DNA of 64,000 nucleotides from an uncultured Faecalibacterium sp. (GTDB taxonomy: Bacteria > Bacillota > Clostridia > Oscillospirales > Ruminococcaceae): contig CAKTEM010000006.1 in the NCBI GenBank assembly GCA_934548045.1, forward strand, positions 80,372-144,371. Direction: 5' to 3'. Below, in pieces: positions 1 through 11,042 of this stretch (the stretch's first letter is position 1; each line of letters begins with the position of its first letter). The notes under the pieces were generated by a model. It had not been told where the DNA came from. It was given only the letters and a program-made list of their open reading frames with translations, and made no database searches. A program made the position numbers and the translations under genes.

Positions 1-1
1 T

Positions 2-316
2 GCCTCCAAAAAGAACAAAGTGGTCAACATCCACGCTACCACTCAGCTCAAGGTCGTTCTGGTCAAGCCCGAGCGGTTCGAGGATGCAAGCACCATCGCC
101 GACCACCTGAACAACAAGCGCACCGTGGTGCTGAATCTTGAGTCCACCAACAAGGAAGTTTCCCGTCGGCTGGTCGATTTCCTCTCCGGCGTCGCTTATG
201 CCAACAACGGCCAGATCAAGCGTGTTGCAAACAGCACCTTCATCATCACGCCGTACAACGTTGACATCATGGGCGACCTGCTGGACGAGCTGGAAAACAA
301 TGGCGCGTTCTATTGA
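2..316 (+). CDS. sepF: Cell division protein SepF (3' part)
   Basis: The reading frame is open from the window edge, so the N-terminal membrane-targeting helix and linker lie outside. The visible ~105 residues are the SepF C-terminal domain: VVLVKPERFEDA, the NLE strand, RRLVDFLSGVAYA and the closing FIITPYNVDIMGD are all family hallmarks. SepF binds FtsZ filaments and anchors and aligns the Z-ring in Gram-positive bacteria. It lies directly upstream of ylmH and divIVA, the usual Firmicutes order. Its 3' end overlaps the ylmH start by 17 bases, so the two are probably translationally coupled. Confidence 0.9.
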   Translation, partial: ASKKNKVVNIHATTQLKVVLVKPERFEDASTIADHLNNKRTVVLNLESTNKEVSRRLVDFLSGVAYANNGQIKRVANSTFIITPYNVDIMGDLLDELENNGAFY

Positions 317-1121
317 TACCGATTCTGCGCCCAAAGCGGCCCGGGGATTCATCCCGGCTCGCAACGATGAAGAGCGGTATCTCATGCGCCACATCGAAGA
401 TCTGGCGCGTACCGCTCAGTCACGAGGCATCGCACGGTATTCCAGCTTTCTGAGCGACCGGGAACAGGATCTGGCGAAAGCCGCCCTGAACCGGTTCGGC
501 ACGGACGAATATCATTTTGATGGCGGATGGCCGGGCGCGGAGCGCAAACTACTCTGCCTCGAGCCGGAGGGCTGTTTCCCGGGAAATCCGCTGTGCTGTG
601 TCCGGCTGCGCTGTCGGCTTCAGCCCGGTGCCGAGCCGCCCACCCATCGCGACTACCTCGGCAGCCTGATGGGTCTGGAACTCAAACGGGAGGCCTTGGG
701 CGATATCGTCCTGCCTGCCGACCAGCCCGGCGTGGCCTATGTCTTCGCGCTGGAAACGGCCGCCGACCTCATCTGTCAGGAGCTTTATCAGGCAGGCCAT
801 ACCGACCTGACGACCGAGCTTCTGCCGCTGGACGAGCTGCCGGAGTTTCCGCAGGCGGAACGGGAAACGCGCACTGCTACGGTGTCCTCCCTCCGTCTGG
901 ATGCAGTCTTGGCTGCGATGCTCCGGTGCAGCCGCGGCATGGCCGCCGACCTTATCACCGCAGGCCGGGTGGAGATCAACCATCTCCCGTCGGAGAGCGT
1001 CCACGCCGCCGTCTATGAGGGCGATGTGTTCACCGTGCGCGGCAAAGGCCGCTTCTGCCTGACTTCGCTGCCGGGCAAGAGCCGAAAAGACCGTGATATT
1101 ATCGAGTTTTTCCAGTACTGA
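300..1121 (+). CDS. ylmH: YlmH-family S4-domain RNA-binding protein
   Basis: This 273-residue protein has the usual length for YlmH. An S4 RNA-binding domain fills the C-terminal quarter (SSLRLDAVLAAMLRCSRG, then a GRVEINH turn and a GDVFTVRGKGRF strand). The ATG at 300 is chosen because it overlaps the sepF stop and gives the normal family N-terminus; an upstream in-frame ATG would place a long leader inside sepF. YlmH sits between sepF and divIVA in the Gram-positive division cluster, and B. subtilis YlmH has been linked to ribosome-associated quality control. The exact role here is inferred from family membership. Confidence 0.85.
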   Translation: MARSIDTDSAPKAARGFIPARNDEERYLMRHIEDLARTAQSRGIARYSSFLSDREQDLAKAALNRFGTDEYHFDGGWPGAERKLLCLEPEGCFPGNPLCCVRLRCRLQPGAEPPTHRDYLGSLMGLELKREALGDIVLPADQPGVAYVFALETAADLICQELYQAGHTDLTTELLPLDELPEFPQAERETRTATVSSLRLDAVLAAMLRCSRGMAADLITAGRVEINHLPSESVHAAVYEGDVFTVRGKGRFCLTSLPGKSRKDRDIIEFFQY

Positions 1122-1149
1122 ATTTTGAGTAAAATTGGAGGAAACAATT

Positions 1150-1965
1150 ATGCTGACCCCACAGGAAGTGCGTTCCGCGCAGTTCGAGAAGAACCTTCGC
1201 GGCTATCGCACCGAGGATGTCGACCGGTTCCTCGATAAAGTCGAAGAGCAGCTGCTCCTCGACGAAAAGGAAGCCGAGGCTCTCCGCAAGCAGATCGCAG
1301 ATCTGACGGCGGAGAACGACCGTCTCCACAAAGAGATGGCCAGCTACGAGGCAGACGGCGACATGCTCAAGAGCGCGCTCATCAACGCGCAGCGGATGGG
1401 TGAGAGCGTCATCCGTGAAGCAAACCAGAAATCCGAGGAGATTTTGCACCGTGCGAACCTCCGCGGCGACGATATCATCCGCGACGCGAACGAGCTGCTG
1501 CAGAAAGCCAGCGACCGCGCCGATGAGATCATCAATGAGGCGAACGAGAAGAAGGTCGCCGAGGAGCGCGAGTATGAGCGCGTCCGTCTGGAAGTCACCC
1601 GGTTCAAGTCCGACGTGCTGAACCTCTATCGCAGCCATGTCGAATCCCTGAGCCGCCTGCCCGAGTACCAGAAGGAAGAGCCTGCCGCAGAGCAGTCCGC
1701 CGACGACGGCAAGACCGAGGAAAGCAGCGAGGAGCCTGCCGGGCAGGTTGCCGCTGAGCTGACCGAGAAACTGGACGATGCGGCCGCATCTGCTACCGAT
1801 GACGCCGCAGCGGACGATACCGCCGCCGACGAAAAAGAGGAGAGCAGCGAGGATTTCTGGGCGAAGGACGAGAGTGAACTCAAGATCGATCCGCCGCCGA
1901 TGCCCACCGATGCTTCCACCGCGCCGGACTACACCGCTTTTCAGGGCGTGAAGTTCAGCGAATAA
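1150..1965 (+). CDS. divIVA: DivIVA domain-containing protein
   Basis: The 271-residue protein begins with the DivIVA membrane-binding signature (LTPQEVRSAQFEKNLRGY, EDVDRFLDKVEEQ), followed by long heptad-rich coiled coil to about residue 175. The C-terminal ~100 residues are an acidic Glu/Asp/Ala/Ser-rich tail, longer than in B. subtilis DivIVA. DivIVA proteins sense negative membrane curvature at poles and septa and recruit division or wall-synthesis proteins. The ATG at 1150 follows GGAGG at a good distance; the upstream in-frame TTG overlaps that Shine-Dalgarno and is rejected. It is co-oriented with ylmH and ileS. Confidence 0.9.
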   Translation: MLTPQEVRSAQFEKNLRGYRTEDVDRFLDKVEEQLLLDEKEAEALRKQIADLTAENDRLHKEMASYEADGDMLKSALINAQRMGESVIREANQKSEEILHRANLRGDDIIRDANELLQKASDRADEIINEANEKKVAEEREYERVRLEVTRFKSDVLNLYRSHVESLSRLPEYQKEEPAAEQSADDGKTEESSEEPAGQVAAELTEKLDDAAASATDDAAADDTAADEKEESSEDFWAKDESELKIDPPPMPTDASTAPDYTAFQGVKFSE

Positions 1966-2010
1966 AATAAAAAATCATCCCAAAGCAAAAATTAGAGGAG
2001 TGTGTAACCA

Positions 2011-4806
<2,796 letters not shown>

Positions 4807-4841
4807 CCTAAAAATCTTAGATTATCGCATAAACTAAAAAG

Positions 4842-4889
4842 GCGTCTGCAATTCTTGGATCATTGTTGAAAAGTGTTGCAGATGCTTTT
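4842..4889 (+). terminator. Intrinsic terminator after ileS
   Basis: A 10-bp stem (GCGTCTGCAA pairing with TTGCAGATGC, one G-U pair) is followed by a T run. It separates ileS from lspA. Confidence 0.7.
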
Positions 4890-4919
4890 GTTTATGTCAG
4901 GTAACAACAGGAGAAAACT

Positions 4920-5402
4920 ATGGCGTTTGTCATCATCAATCTGGTCTGTGTCGCCGCGTTGGTCGGCATCGACCAGCTCATCAAGCTGTGGGCGGTCAAC
5001 ACCCTTGCGCCGGTGGGCGTCATGCCGTTCATTCCGCATGTCGTCGAGCTGCGCTTCGTCCTCAATCAAGGCATGGCGTTCAGCCTGCTCAGCGGCAAAC
5101 AGCTCTTCCTCATCGTCGCCACCAGTGCCGCGCTGATTTTAGTTGCCTACGAGCTGTTCTTCCGCAGCCGGGGCAAGCTGCTGCAGCAGATCGCCTTCAT
5201 CCTCGTGCTGGGCGGCGGCATCGGCAACCTCATCGACCGTGTGCTGAACGGTGAGGTCGTGGACTACATCAACCTGCTGTTCATGAACTTCGCGGTCTTC
5301 AACTTCGCCGATATCTGCGTCTGCGTCGGTGTCGGCCTGTGGGTGCTTGTCATCTTCCTCGAAGAGCTGCACAGCGACGAGACAGCACCCAAGGAGCAGT
5401 GA
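4920..5402 (+). CDS. lspA: Lipoprotein signal peptidase (SPase II)
   Basis: This 160-residue membrane aspartyl protease cleaves signal peptides from diacylglyceryl-modified prolipoproteins. Four hydrophobic segments are visible. The two catalytic aspartates lie in GNLIDRV and FNFADICV, and the conserved early DQLIKLW and LNQGMAFS blocks are intact. It starts with ATG after AGGAGAAA and is followed three bases later by the pseudouridine synthase gene, a pairing common in Firmicutes. Confidence 0.96.
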   Translation: MAFVIINLVCVAALVGIDQLIKLWAVNTLAPVGVMPFIPHVVELRFVLNQGMAFSLLSGKQLFLIVATSAALILVAYELFFRSRGKLLQQIAFILVLGGGIGNLIDRVLNGEVVDYINLLFMNFAVFNFADICVCVGVGLWVLVIFLEELHSDETAPKEQ

Positions 5403-5405
5403 CCG

Positions 5406-6338
5406 ATGGAACAGCGTGAATTTATCGTGGAGACCGAGGCGGCCGGCCAGCGCATCGACCGCTTTTTGAGCGGCGAGGACACCGGCCTTTCCCGGAGTGC
5501 CTTACAGAACCTCGTGGCCGACGGCCATGTCCTCTGCAACGGCAAGTCGGTCGCCAAGAGCCTCAAACTCAAGCCCGGCGACACCATCCTTCTGGAGATC
5601 CCCGACGCAAAGCCCATCGAGGCCGTGCCGCAGGATATCCCACTGGATATCGTCTATGAGGACGAGCATCTGCTGGTCGTCAACAAGCCGAAGGGGATGG
5701 TCGTCCATCCGGCTCCCGGCAACCCGGACGGCACCCTCGTCAACGCCCTGCTTTACCATTGCAAGGGCAGTCTGTCCGGCATCGGCGGCGAGATCCGCCC
5801 CGGCATTGTCCACCGCATTGATAAGGATACCAGTGGCCTTCTGGTCGTGGCAAAGGACGACGCGACCCATATCGGCCTGTCGCAGCAGATGGCCGTCCAC
5901 AGCGTCGAGCGCGCCTACAACACCATCGTCTACGGCGGCTTTGCGCAGGACGAGGGCTTTGTCGAGAGCAACCTTGGCCGCTCCAAGACCGACCGCAAAA
6001 AGATGGCGGTCTATCCGTCCACCGAGCCGCACACCAAGTACGCCTATACCGGTTACAAGGTGCTGGAACGTCTGGGCGAGTTCACCATGCTGGAATGTCG
6101 GCTGAAAACGGGCCGCACCCATCAGATCCGCGTCCACATGGCGTCCATCCATCACCCGGTGGCAGGCGACCCGGTGTATGGGCCGCACAACTGCATCACC
6201 AGCCTGCACGGACAGTGCCTTCACGCCAAGACGCTGGGCTTTGTCCATCCCATCACAGGGGAGTTTCTCCGGTTCGACTCGGAGCTTCCCGAGTACTTTA
6301 CGCACTTTCTTGCGACGCTCCGAAGGGGGAGAGAATAA
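5406..6338 (+). CDS. RluA-family pseudouridine synthase (RluD/YlyB type)
   Basis: This 310-residue protein has an N-terminal S4 domain (RIDRFLSGEDTGLSRSALQ) and a RluA catalytic domain. The catalytic aspartate is in VHRIDKDTSGLLVVAK, and the substrate-binding block RTHQIRVHM is present. It converts uridine to pseudouridine in RNA; by length, the S4 domain and its place after lspA it resembles B. subtilis YlyB and the large-subunit enzyme RluD. It is probably co-transcribed with lspA. Confidence 0.92.
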   Translation: MEQREFIVETEAAGQRIDRFLSGEDTGLSRSALQNLVADGHVLCNGKSVAKSLKLKPGDTILLEIPDAKPIEAVPQDIPLDIVYEDEHLLVVNKPKGMVVHPAPGNPDGTLVNALLYHCKGSLSGIGGEIRPGIVHRIDKDTSGLLVVAKDDATHIGLSQQMAVHSVERAYNTIVYGGFAQDEGFVESNLGRSKTDRKKMAVYPSTEPHTKYAYTGYKVLERLGEFTMLECRLKTGRTHQIRVHMASIHHPVAGDPVYGPHNCITSLHGQCLHAKTLGFVHPITGEFLRFDSELPEYFTHFLATLRRGRE

Positions 6339-6340
6339 AG

Positions 6341-7168
6341 ATGACATTGGATTCGACTCTGGTCCTCTGCGATTTGGATAACCTGCTCCTCAATGAGGAG
6401 AACAGTATTCCGCAGGTGCTTCGGGATGTGCTTCAGCTGTTCGGCAGCCGGGGCGGAAAGCTGACCGTCTTTTCCCAGCGGTCGCCCCGTGCCGTCCGGA
6501 CGATCCTGGGCGGCGTCCGTCTGGGCGCACCGGCACTGGTCTGCGGCGGCACGCTGGCGTACAGCTTTTCCGAGGGCAGCGGCAAACCTCTCTGCAGCTT
6601 TGCCGGACAGGAGGACACCGTCCTGAAAAAACTGCCCTCCGCCGTCGGCCTTGGCATCGCCTTGCAGATGGCGGACGGCTCGACCCGAGTTCTGCGGATG
6701 AGCGAAGCCCTCGAACAGCACCTTCGGCAGGAGTTCACGCCCTTCGTCCTCAGCAACACGGCGGATATCCGGGGCGAGGACGTCCTGCGCATCCTGCTCT
6801 ATCAGGACAAAAAACAGATGCCGCTGGTTCCGCTGCTCGAAAAGACGCTGGGCGAGTCGCTCGGCCTGCTCCACTCCGAGCGCATCGCGCCGGACGTTCT
6901 GGTGCTGACGCCCAGCCTTGTTTCTGGTTCCGCCATGACGAGCGCAGTCTGCACCCCGTCCGGCTGGACCGAAGGGGAGCTGACCGTCGTTGCCGACTGC
7001 GCCCAGATGCTCGACCTCATGAAGCTGGCCGGACACAGCGTGGTGCCGGCGGACGCTCTGGCTGAACTCCGCCTTGCCGCAAACGAAGTCACTTTGACCG
7101 ACCACGATAATGGTGCCGCCGCCGAGGTGCTGTACCGTTTTGTGCGCAGCGCGGAAAAAACAAAGTAA
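6341..7168 (+). CDS. HAD-superfamily (Cof-like) protein with degenerate active site
   Basis: This 275-residue protein has the Cof/HAD fold outline: motif I LCDLDNLLL carries both aspartates (D11, D13). The expected motif IV, normally a GDGxNDxxM block, reads VVADCAQMLDLM and lacks the Gly-Asp...Asn-Asp arrangement. No clear motif III lysine block precedes it. It lies two bases after the pseudouridine synthase stop, in one operon with lspA. It may be a weakly active or non-catalytic HAD protein; the substrate is unknown. Confidence 0.7.
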   Translation: MTLDSTLVLCDLDNLLLNEENSIPQVLRDVLQLFGSRGGKLTVFSQRSPRAVRTILGGVRLGAPALVCGGTLAYSFSEGSGKPLCSFAGQEDTVLKKLPSAVGLGIALQMADGSTRVLRMSEALEQHLRQEFTPFVLSNTADIRGEDVLRILLYQDKKQMPLVPLLEKTLGESLGLLHSERIAPDVLVLTPSLVSGSAMTSAVCTPSGWTEGELTVVADCAQMLDLMKLAGHSVVPADALAELRLAANEVTLTDHDNGAAAEVLYRFVRSAEKTK

Positions 7169-7178
7169 AAATTGTGTA

Positions 7179-7216
7179 AAGCTCCCTGTATTTATGATGC
7201 AGGGGGCTTTCTTTTT
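7179..7216 (+). terminator. Intrinsic terminator after the HAD gene
   Basis: AAGCTCCCTG pairs with CAGGGGGCTT (one T-G pair), followed by CTTTTT. It ends the lspA operon. Confidence 0.75.
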
Positions 7217-7226
7217 GGGGAGAATA

Positions 7227-7235
7227 TGGTACAAT
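7227..7235 (+). promoter_or_regulatory. Extended -10 promoter for ppk1
   Basis: TGG followed by TACAAT forms an extended -10 box just after the upstream terminator. No good -35 hexamer is visible. The leader to the ppk1 ATG would be about 115 bases. Confidence 0.45.
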
Positions 7236-7356
7236 GAAAGAAACCTGCGCGGACTTGCTGGTACTGCATCTGGTTCCGGCAAGTGGGAACTGCGGCGGTT
7301 TTGGTGTAACTGAACGGATGACCGCCTTGCATTACGAGGTGGAAAGGGGATTCTGT

Positions 7357-9864
7357 ATGAAAGAGGATAGCATTTTCATCAACCGCGAATTGAGCTGGCT
7401 GGACTTCAACCGGCGTGTACTCGTGCTGGGAAAAGATAAAAACGTTCCGCTGGGCGAACAGGTCAAGTTCCTTGCGATTTACGGTTCCAATCTGGACGAA
7501 TTTTTCATGGTGCGTGTCGGCTCCCTGCAGGAGCGCGCGAACCTGATGCGCGGCAAAAAGGAAAAGCGCGAGAACAAGACCAACATGACCGCCGAGGAGC
7601 AGCTGAACGCCATCATGCCCAAGACGGCCCAGCTGCAGGAAGAGTGCGATAAATATTACGCCAAGGCCCTCGAAAATCTGGCGGAGCATGGTTATAAAAA
7701 GGTCGATTTCTCCGACCTCACCCGAGAAGAGGAACATTTCTGGAAAAAATATTTCCAGAGCGAGCTGTTCCCGATTCTGAGTCCGCAGATCGTCGATAAC
7801 CGCCACCCGTTCCCGTTCCTCCGCAACAAAGAGATTTATCTGGGCGTCCTCCTGAAGGAAAAGCACATGAGCGAGCCGAGCCTTGGCATCGTTCCCATTT
7901 CCAGCCAGATGGAGCGGATGCACGTCATCAAAAAGGATGGTCAGACCCAGTTTGCCCTTGTGGAAGAGTTGGTGATGCACTTTGCATCCCTGATCTTCGG
8001 CAAGGACGCCATTCAGGAGAAGTGCGTCTTCCGTGTCACGCGCAACGCCGATATCGACGTCAAAGAGGGCATGATGGACCACGACATCGACTATCGTGAG
8101 ATCATGGCCGACCTGCTCAAACGCCGCCGCAAGCTGGCCGCTGTCCGCCTGCAGGTCACGCCCTCCGCCCCCACCGAGGTCACCCGTCTGCTCTGCGCCA
8201 AGCTGGAACTCAGCCACAAGCGCGTCTTCGAGCAGAAGAGTCCGCTCGACCTGAGCTTCTTCTATAAGCTGACCGGCAAGATGGAAGGGGATAACCACCC
8301 CGAGCTGTTCTACCCGGCGGCACGGCCCATGCTTCCGCCGCAGGATTACGACCTCGCCGAGGAAGTGCAGAAGCACGACGTCCTCCTCAGCTACCCGTAC
8401 CAGTCCATCCGGCCCTTCATCGCGATGCTGAAAAAAGCCGCCAACGACCCGGATGTCATCTCCATCAAGATGACCCTCTACCGTATGGCCCGGGAATCCC
8501 AGATCGTTCAAGCCCTTATCGAAGCCGCCGAGAACGGCAAGGAAGTCGTGGCACTGGTCGAGCTGCGCGCCCGTTTTGACGAGCAGAACAACATCGACTG
8601 GTCGAAGCAGCTGGAAGAAGCCGGATGCACGGTCATCTACGGTTTCGAGGATTACAAAGTCCACTCCAAACTGACTCTCATCACCAAAAAACACGCCGAC
8701 GGATACTCCTACATCACCCAGATCGGCACCGGAAACTACAACGAAAAGACCAGCGAGCTGTATACCGACTACTCCTTCGTCACCGCAGACCCGGAGATCG
8801 GCGAGGAAGCGTCCAACGTCTTCCAGAACCTCGCTGTCCAGAAGCTGACCGAGGCCAGCGAGACGATGCTGGTCGCACCGCTCCGGTTCAAGAGCGTCCT
8901 GCTGGATGAGATGGATAAGGTCATCACGGCCGCCCATCTGGGCCGCCCGGCGTCCATGATTTTGAAGAACAACTCCATCAGCGATCGCGACATCATCCTG
9001 AAACTGCAAGAAGCCAGCTGTGCCGGTGTCCGCATCGACATGATCGTTCGCGGCATCTGCTGTGTCTGCGCCGAGGTGCCGGGCAAGACCGAGAACCTGC
9101 ACATCCGCAGTCTCGTCGGCCGTTACCTCGAGCATGGCCGCATTTACAGCTTCTACGACGGCCAGACCACGCGCATCTACATCGCGTCCGGTGACTTCCT
9201 GACCCGGAACACCGAGTGCCGTGTCGAGGTCGGCGTCCGCATCAATGACCCTGTCCTCGTCAAAAAACTGACTGATATTTTACAGCTTCAGCTCCACGAC
9301 AACGTCAACGCTCGTGAGATGAAGGCGGACGGCAGCTATCAGAAGGTGAAGCCTGCCGCCGGAGAGCCCATCGTCAACAGCCAGATGGGCATGTATGACC
9401 TGCTCAAGGACGATTGGACGAATTCCCGTCCGGCAAAACCGGCCAAGACTGCAAAACCTCAGCCGAAAGCCGCTCCTGCACCTGCCGTAGAGCCGAAACA
9501 GCCAGCCAAACCTGCAACTCCGGTCAAGCCGGTTGAAATCACCCCTGAACCCGTAACCCCTGCCGCACCGGCACCCAAAGCAGAGCCTGCGAAGCCCGTC
9601 ACCACACAGCCGACGGCAGAACCTACAAAGGCAAGCTCAACTCCTGCGTCGGTATCGGAAACTCCGGTTTCCCAGACGATCTCTGCGCCTGCAACAGAAT
9701 CCCCGAATCCCCAGACAGCCCCTGTCTCAAATCATCCGCAGACCGCCGCAAAGCCTCAGCCGGTCAAACAGTCCACCACCCAGCCTGTCCGCCCGGCATC
9801 TGCACCGCAAAAGCCCACCCATAAAAGCTGGCTCTCCCGTCTCATTGACCGCTTCAACCACTAA
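7357..9864 (+). CDS. ppk1: Polyphosphate kinase 1 with long Pro/Ala-rich tail
   Basis: The 835-residue protein polymerises the ATP gamma-phosphate into polyphosphate. The N-terminal domain starts FINRELSWLDFNRRVL; the catalytic domain carries the autophosphorylated histidine in YKVHSKLTLI, and RNTECRVEVGV is also intact. The conserved enzyme ends near residue 690. The rest, about 145 residues, is low-complexity Pro/Ala/Lys/Thr repeats ending in a basic, possibly amphipathic SWLSRLIDRFNH segment. Typical PPK1 lacks this tail. The ATG at 7357 matches the family start; upstream in-frame codons lie in the leader. Confidence 0.95.
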   Translation: MKEDSIFINRELSWLDFNRRVLVLGKDKNVPLGEQVKFLAIYGSNLDEFFMVRVGSLQERANLMRGKKEKRENKTNMTAEEQLNAIMPKTAQLQEECDKYYAKALENLAEHGYKKVDFSDLTREEEHFWKKYFQSELFPILSPQIVDNRHPFPFLRNKEIYLGVLLKEKHMSEPSLGIVPISSQMERMHVIKKDGQTQFALVEELVMHFASLIFGKDAIQEKCVFRVTRNADIDVKEGMMDHDIDYREIMADLLKRRRKLAAVRLQVTPSAPTEVTRLLCAKLELSHKRVFEQKSPLDLSFFYKLTGKMEGDNHPELFYPAARPMLPPQDYDLAEEVQKHDVLLSYPYQSIRPFIAMLKKAANDPDVISIKMTLYRMARESQIVQALIEAAENGKEVVALVELRARFDEQNNIDWSKQLEEAGCTVIYGFEDYKVHSKLTLITKKHADGYSYITQIGTGNYNEKTSELYTDYSFVTADPEIGEEASNVFQNLAVQKLTEASETMLVAPLRFKSVLLDEMDKVITAAHLGRPASMILKNNSISDRDIILKLQEASCAGVRIDMIVRGICCVCAEVPGKTENLHIRSLVGRYLEHGRIYSFYDGQTTRIYIASGDFLTRNTECRVEVGVRINDPVLVKKLTDILQLQLHDNVNAREMKADGSYQKVKPAAGEPIVNSQMGMYDLLKDDWTNSRPAKPAKTAKPQPKAAPAPAVEPKQPAKPATPVKPVEITPEPVTPAAPAPKAEPAKPVTTQPTAEPTKASSTPASVSETPVSQTISAPATESPNPQTAPVSNHPQTAAKPQPVKQSTTQPVRPASAPQKPTHKSWLSRLIDRFNH

Positions 9865-9878
9865 ACCATAACCCACCC

Positions 9879-9918
9879 ACAGCCGCCCACTTCCTTGAAG
9901 CCGGGCGGCTGTTGTTCT
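9879..9918 (+). terminator. Intrinsic terminator after ppk1
   Basis: ACAGCCGCCC pairs perfectly with GGGCGGCTGT over a 14-base loop; a T-rich stretch follows. Confidence 0.75.
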
Positions 9919-9970
9919 GTCTGCGTCACTCTCTGCATATACTCCTTGAAAAAACGGAGGAACTTCATCT

Positions 9971-10519
9971 ATGCAGGCAGTCCGGCAGAACAAGACCCAT
10001 TCAAAGCTCTTTTTCAAAATCACCGCTCTCGTGCTGGCAGTCATCGCCGCAATCTCCCTCGGGATTTCCGCCCGGGCAGGGAAGTCGGCACCTGCTGGTG
10101 CATCCCTGAAAGCTCTCTCTCCGGTGCAGGAAACGCACTTCCCACTGGGGAGCCGGGCGTGGAGGGTGTCCGACGCCTACGGCTGGCGTGACGACCCCTT
10201 CACCGGCGAAGAAACCTTTCACCGTGGCGTTGACCTTGCCTGCGCCGAGGGTACGCCCGTCCTTGCGGCGATGGGCGGCGTGGTCGTCTCGGCACGGAAC
10301 AGCACCAGCTATGGCAACGTTGTTCGTCTCTGCCACAGCGACGGACATGAGACCGTCTATGCCCACATGCAGTACCTCTATGTCCGGGCTGGGGAGGTCG
10401 TGCAGGCCGGTCAGCCGCTGGGAACCGCCGGACAGACCGGACGGGCGACCGGTGCGCACCTCCATCTCGAGTTTTACCAGAACGGCGTTGCCTACGACCC
10501 GGAAAAGCTTCTGAAATGA
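9971..10519 (+). CDS. M23-family metallopeptidase, SpoIVFA/LytM-like
   Basis: This 182-residue protein has a single N-terminal membrane segment (residues ~14-34) and an extracytoplasmic M23 domain. The zinc ligands H84 and D88 (HRGVD) and H163/H165 (HLHLEF) are intact. Its stop overlaps the start of an M50 site-2 protease. That order and size match the SpoIVFA-SpoIVFB pair, in which an M23-like membrane protein regulates the intramembrane protease. Unlike many regulators, this copy keeps the zinc ligands, so it may also be an active peptidoglycan endopeptidase. Confidence 0.8.
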   Translation: MQAVRQNKTHSKLFFKITALVLAVIAAISLGISARAGKSAPAGASLKALSPVQETHFPLGSRAWRVSDAYGWRDDPFTGEETFHRGVDLACAEGTPVLAAMGGVVVSARNSTSYGNVVRLCHSDGHETVYAHMQYLYVRAGEVVQAGQPLGTAGQTGRATGAHLHLEFYQNGVAYDPEKLLK

Positions 10520-10983
10520 GCGCGCTTATGAAACCATTTCGTCAGAATCTCCGCCTTGGCTGCCTGAACTTCCGTGACCCGTTCCTGCTCTGCGGCGTGC
10601 TGTATCTGCTGCTCTGGTTCGATGCCAGCGGCTTTCTGCGCATTGGGCTGTGGGCGGCGATTTTTCATGAGATGGGGCATATTCTGGTCTATTGGTTCAT
10701 CCTGCGCCGCAGGCCGCACATCGACGTCACCATGACCGGCTTTTGTCTGCGCGTGAACCGGGAAGAGCTTTCCCGGCTTGAAACGCTTTGTCTTGCCGCC
10801 GCCGGGCCGGGCGCGAATCTCCTGCTGGCGGCGGTCTGGGCCTTCCGGATGAACCAGCAGGCGACCATCCGGGGCAGTGCCTTTCTTGCGGCAAATCTCC
10901 TGACGGCGGCGTTCAATCTGCTGCCGATTCCGCCGCTGGACGGCTGGGAGATGTGGAAATCCTTGCAATTCCCCCGGAAATAG
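10516..10983 (+). CDS. M50-family site-2 metalloprotease, SpoIVFB-like
   Basis: The 155-residue hydrophobic protein has the HExxH zinc motif HEMGH (H51, E52, H55) in a membrane segment and the distal ligand motif LPIPPLDGW near the C-terminus. It is at the short end for the family and lacks a CBS domain. It begins ATGA-overlapping the M23 gene, implying translational coupling. In sporulating relatives SpoIVFB cleaves pro-sigma-K; the substrate here is unknown. Confidence 0.8.
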   Translation: MSALMKPFRQNLRLGCLNFRDPFLLCGVLYLLLWFDASGFLRIGLWAAIFHEMGHILVYWFILRRRPHIDVTMTGFCLRVNREELSRLETLCLAAAGPGANLLLAAVWAFRMNQQATIRGSAFLAANLLTAAFNLLPIPPLDGWEMWKSLQFPRK

Positions 10984-10991
10984 GGTACAAT
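10963..10991 (+). promoter_or_regulatory. Sigma-70 type promoter for the radical SAM gene
   Basis: TTGCAA (10963-10968), 17 bases, then TACAAT (10986-10991). It lies across the 3' end of the M50 gene, 52 bases before the next start. Confidence 0.65.
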
Positions 10992-11042
10992 AAAAAGACT
11001 TGAAAATGAAAACCGTTTGTCAAAAGACAATGGAGGAACTTA

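Noticed and set aside
1966..2010. A T-box riboswitch before ileS
   Set aside because: Only 45 bases separate divIVA from ileS, too short for a T-box.
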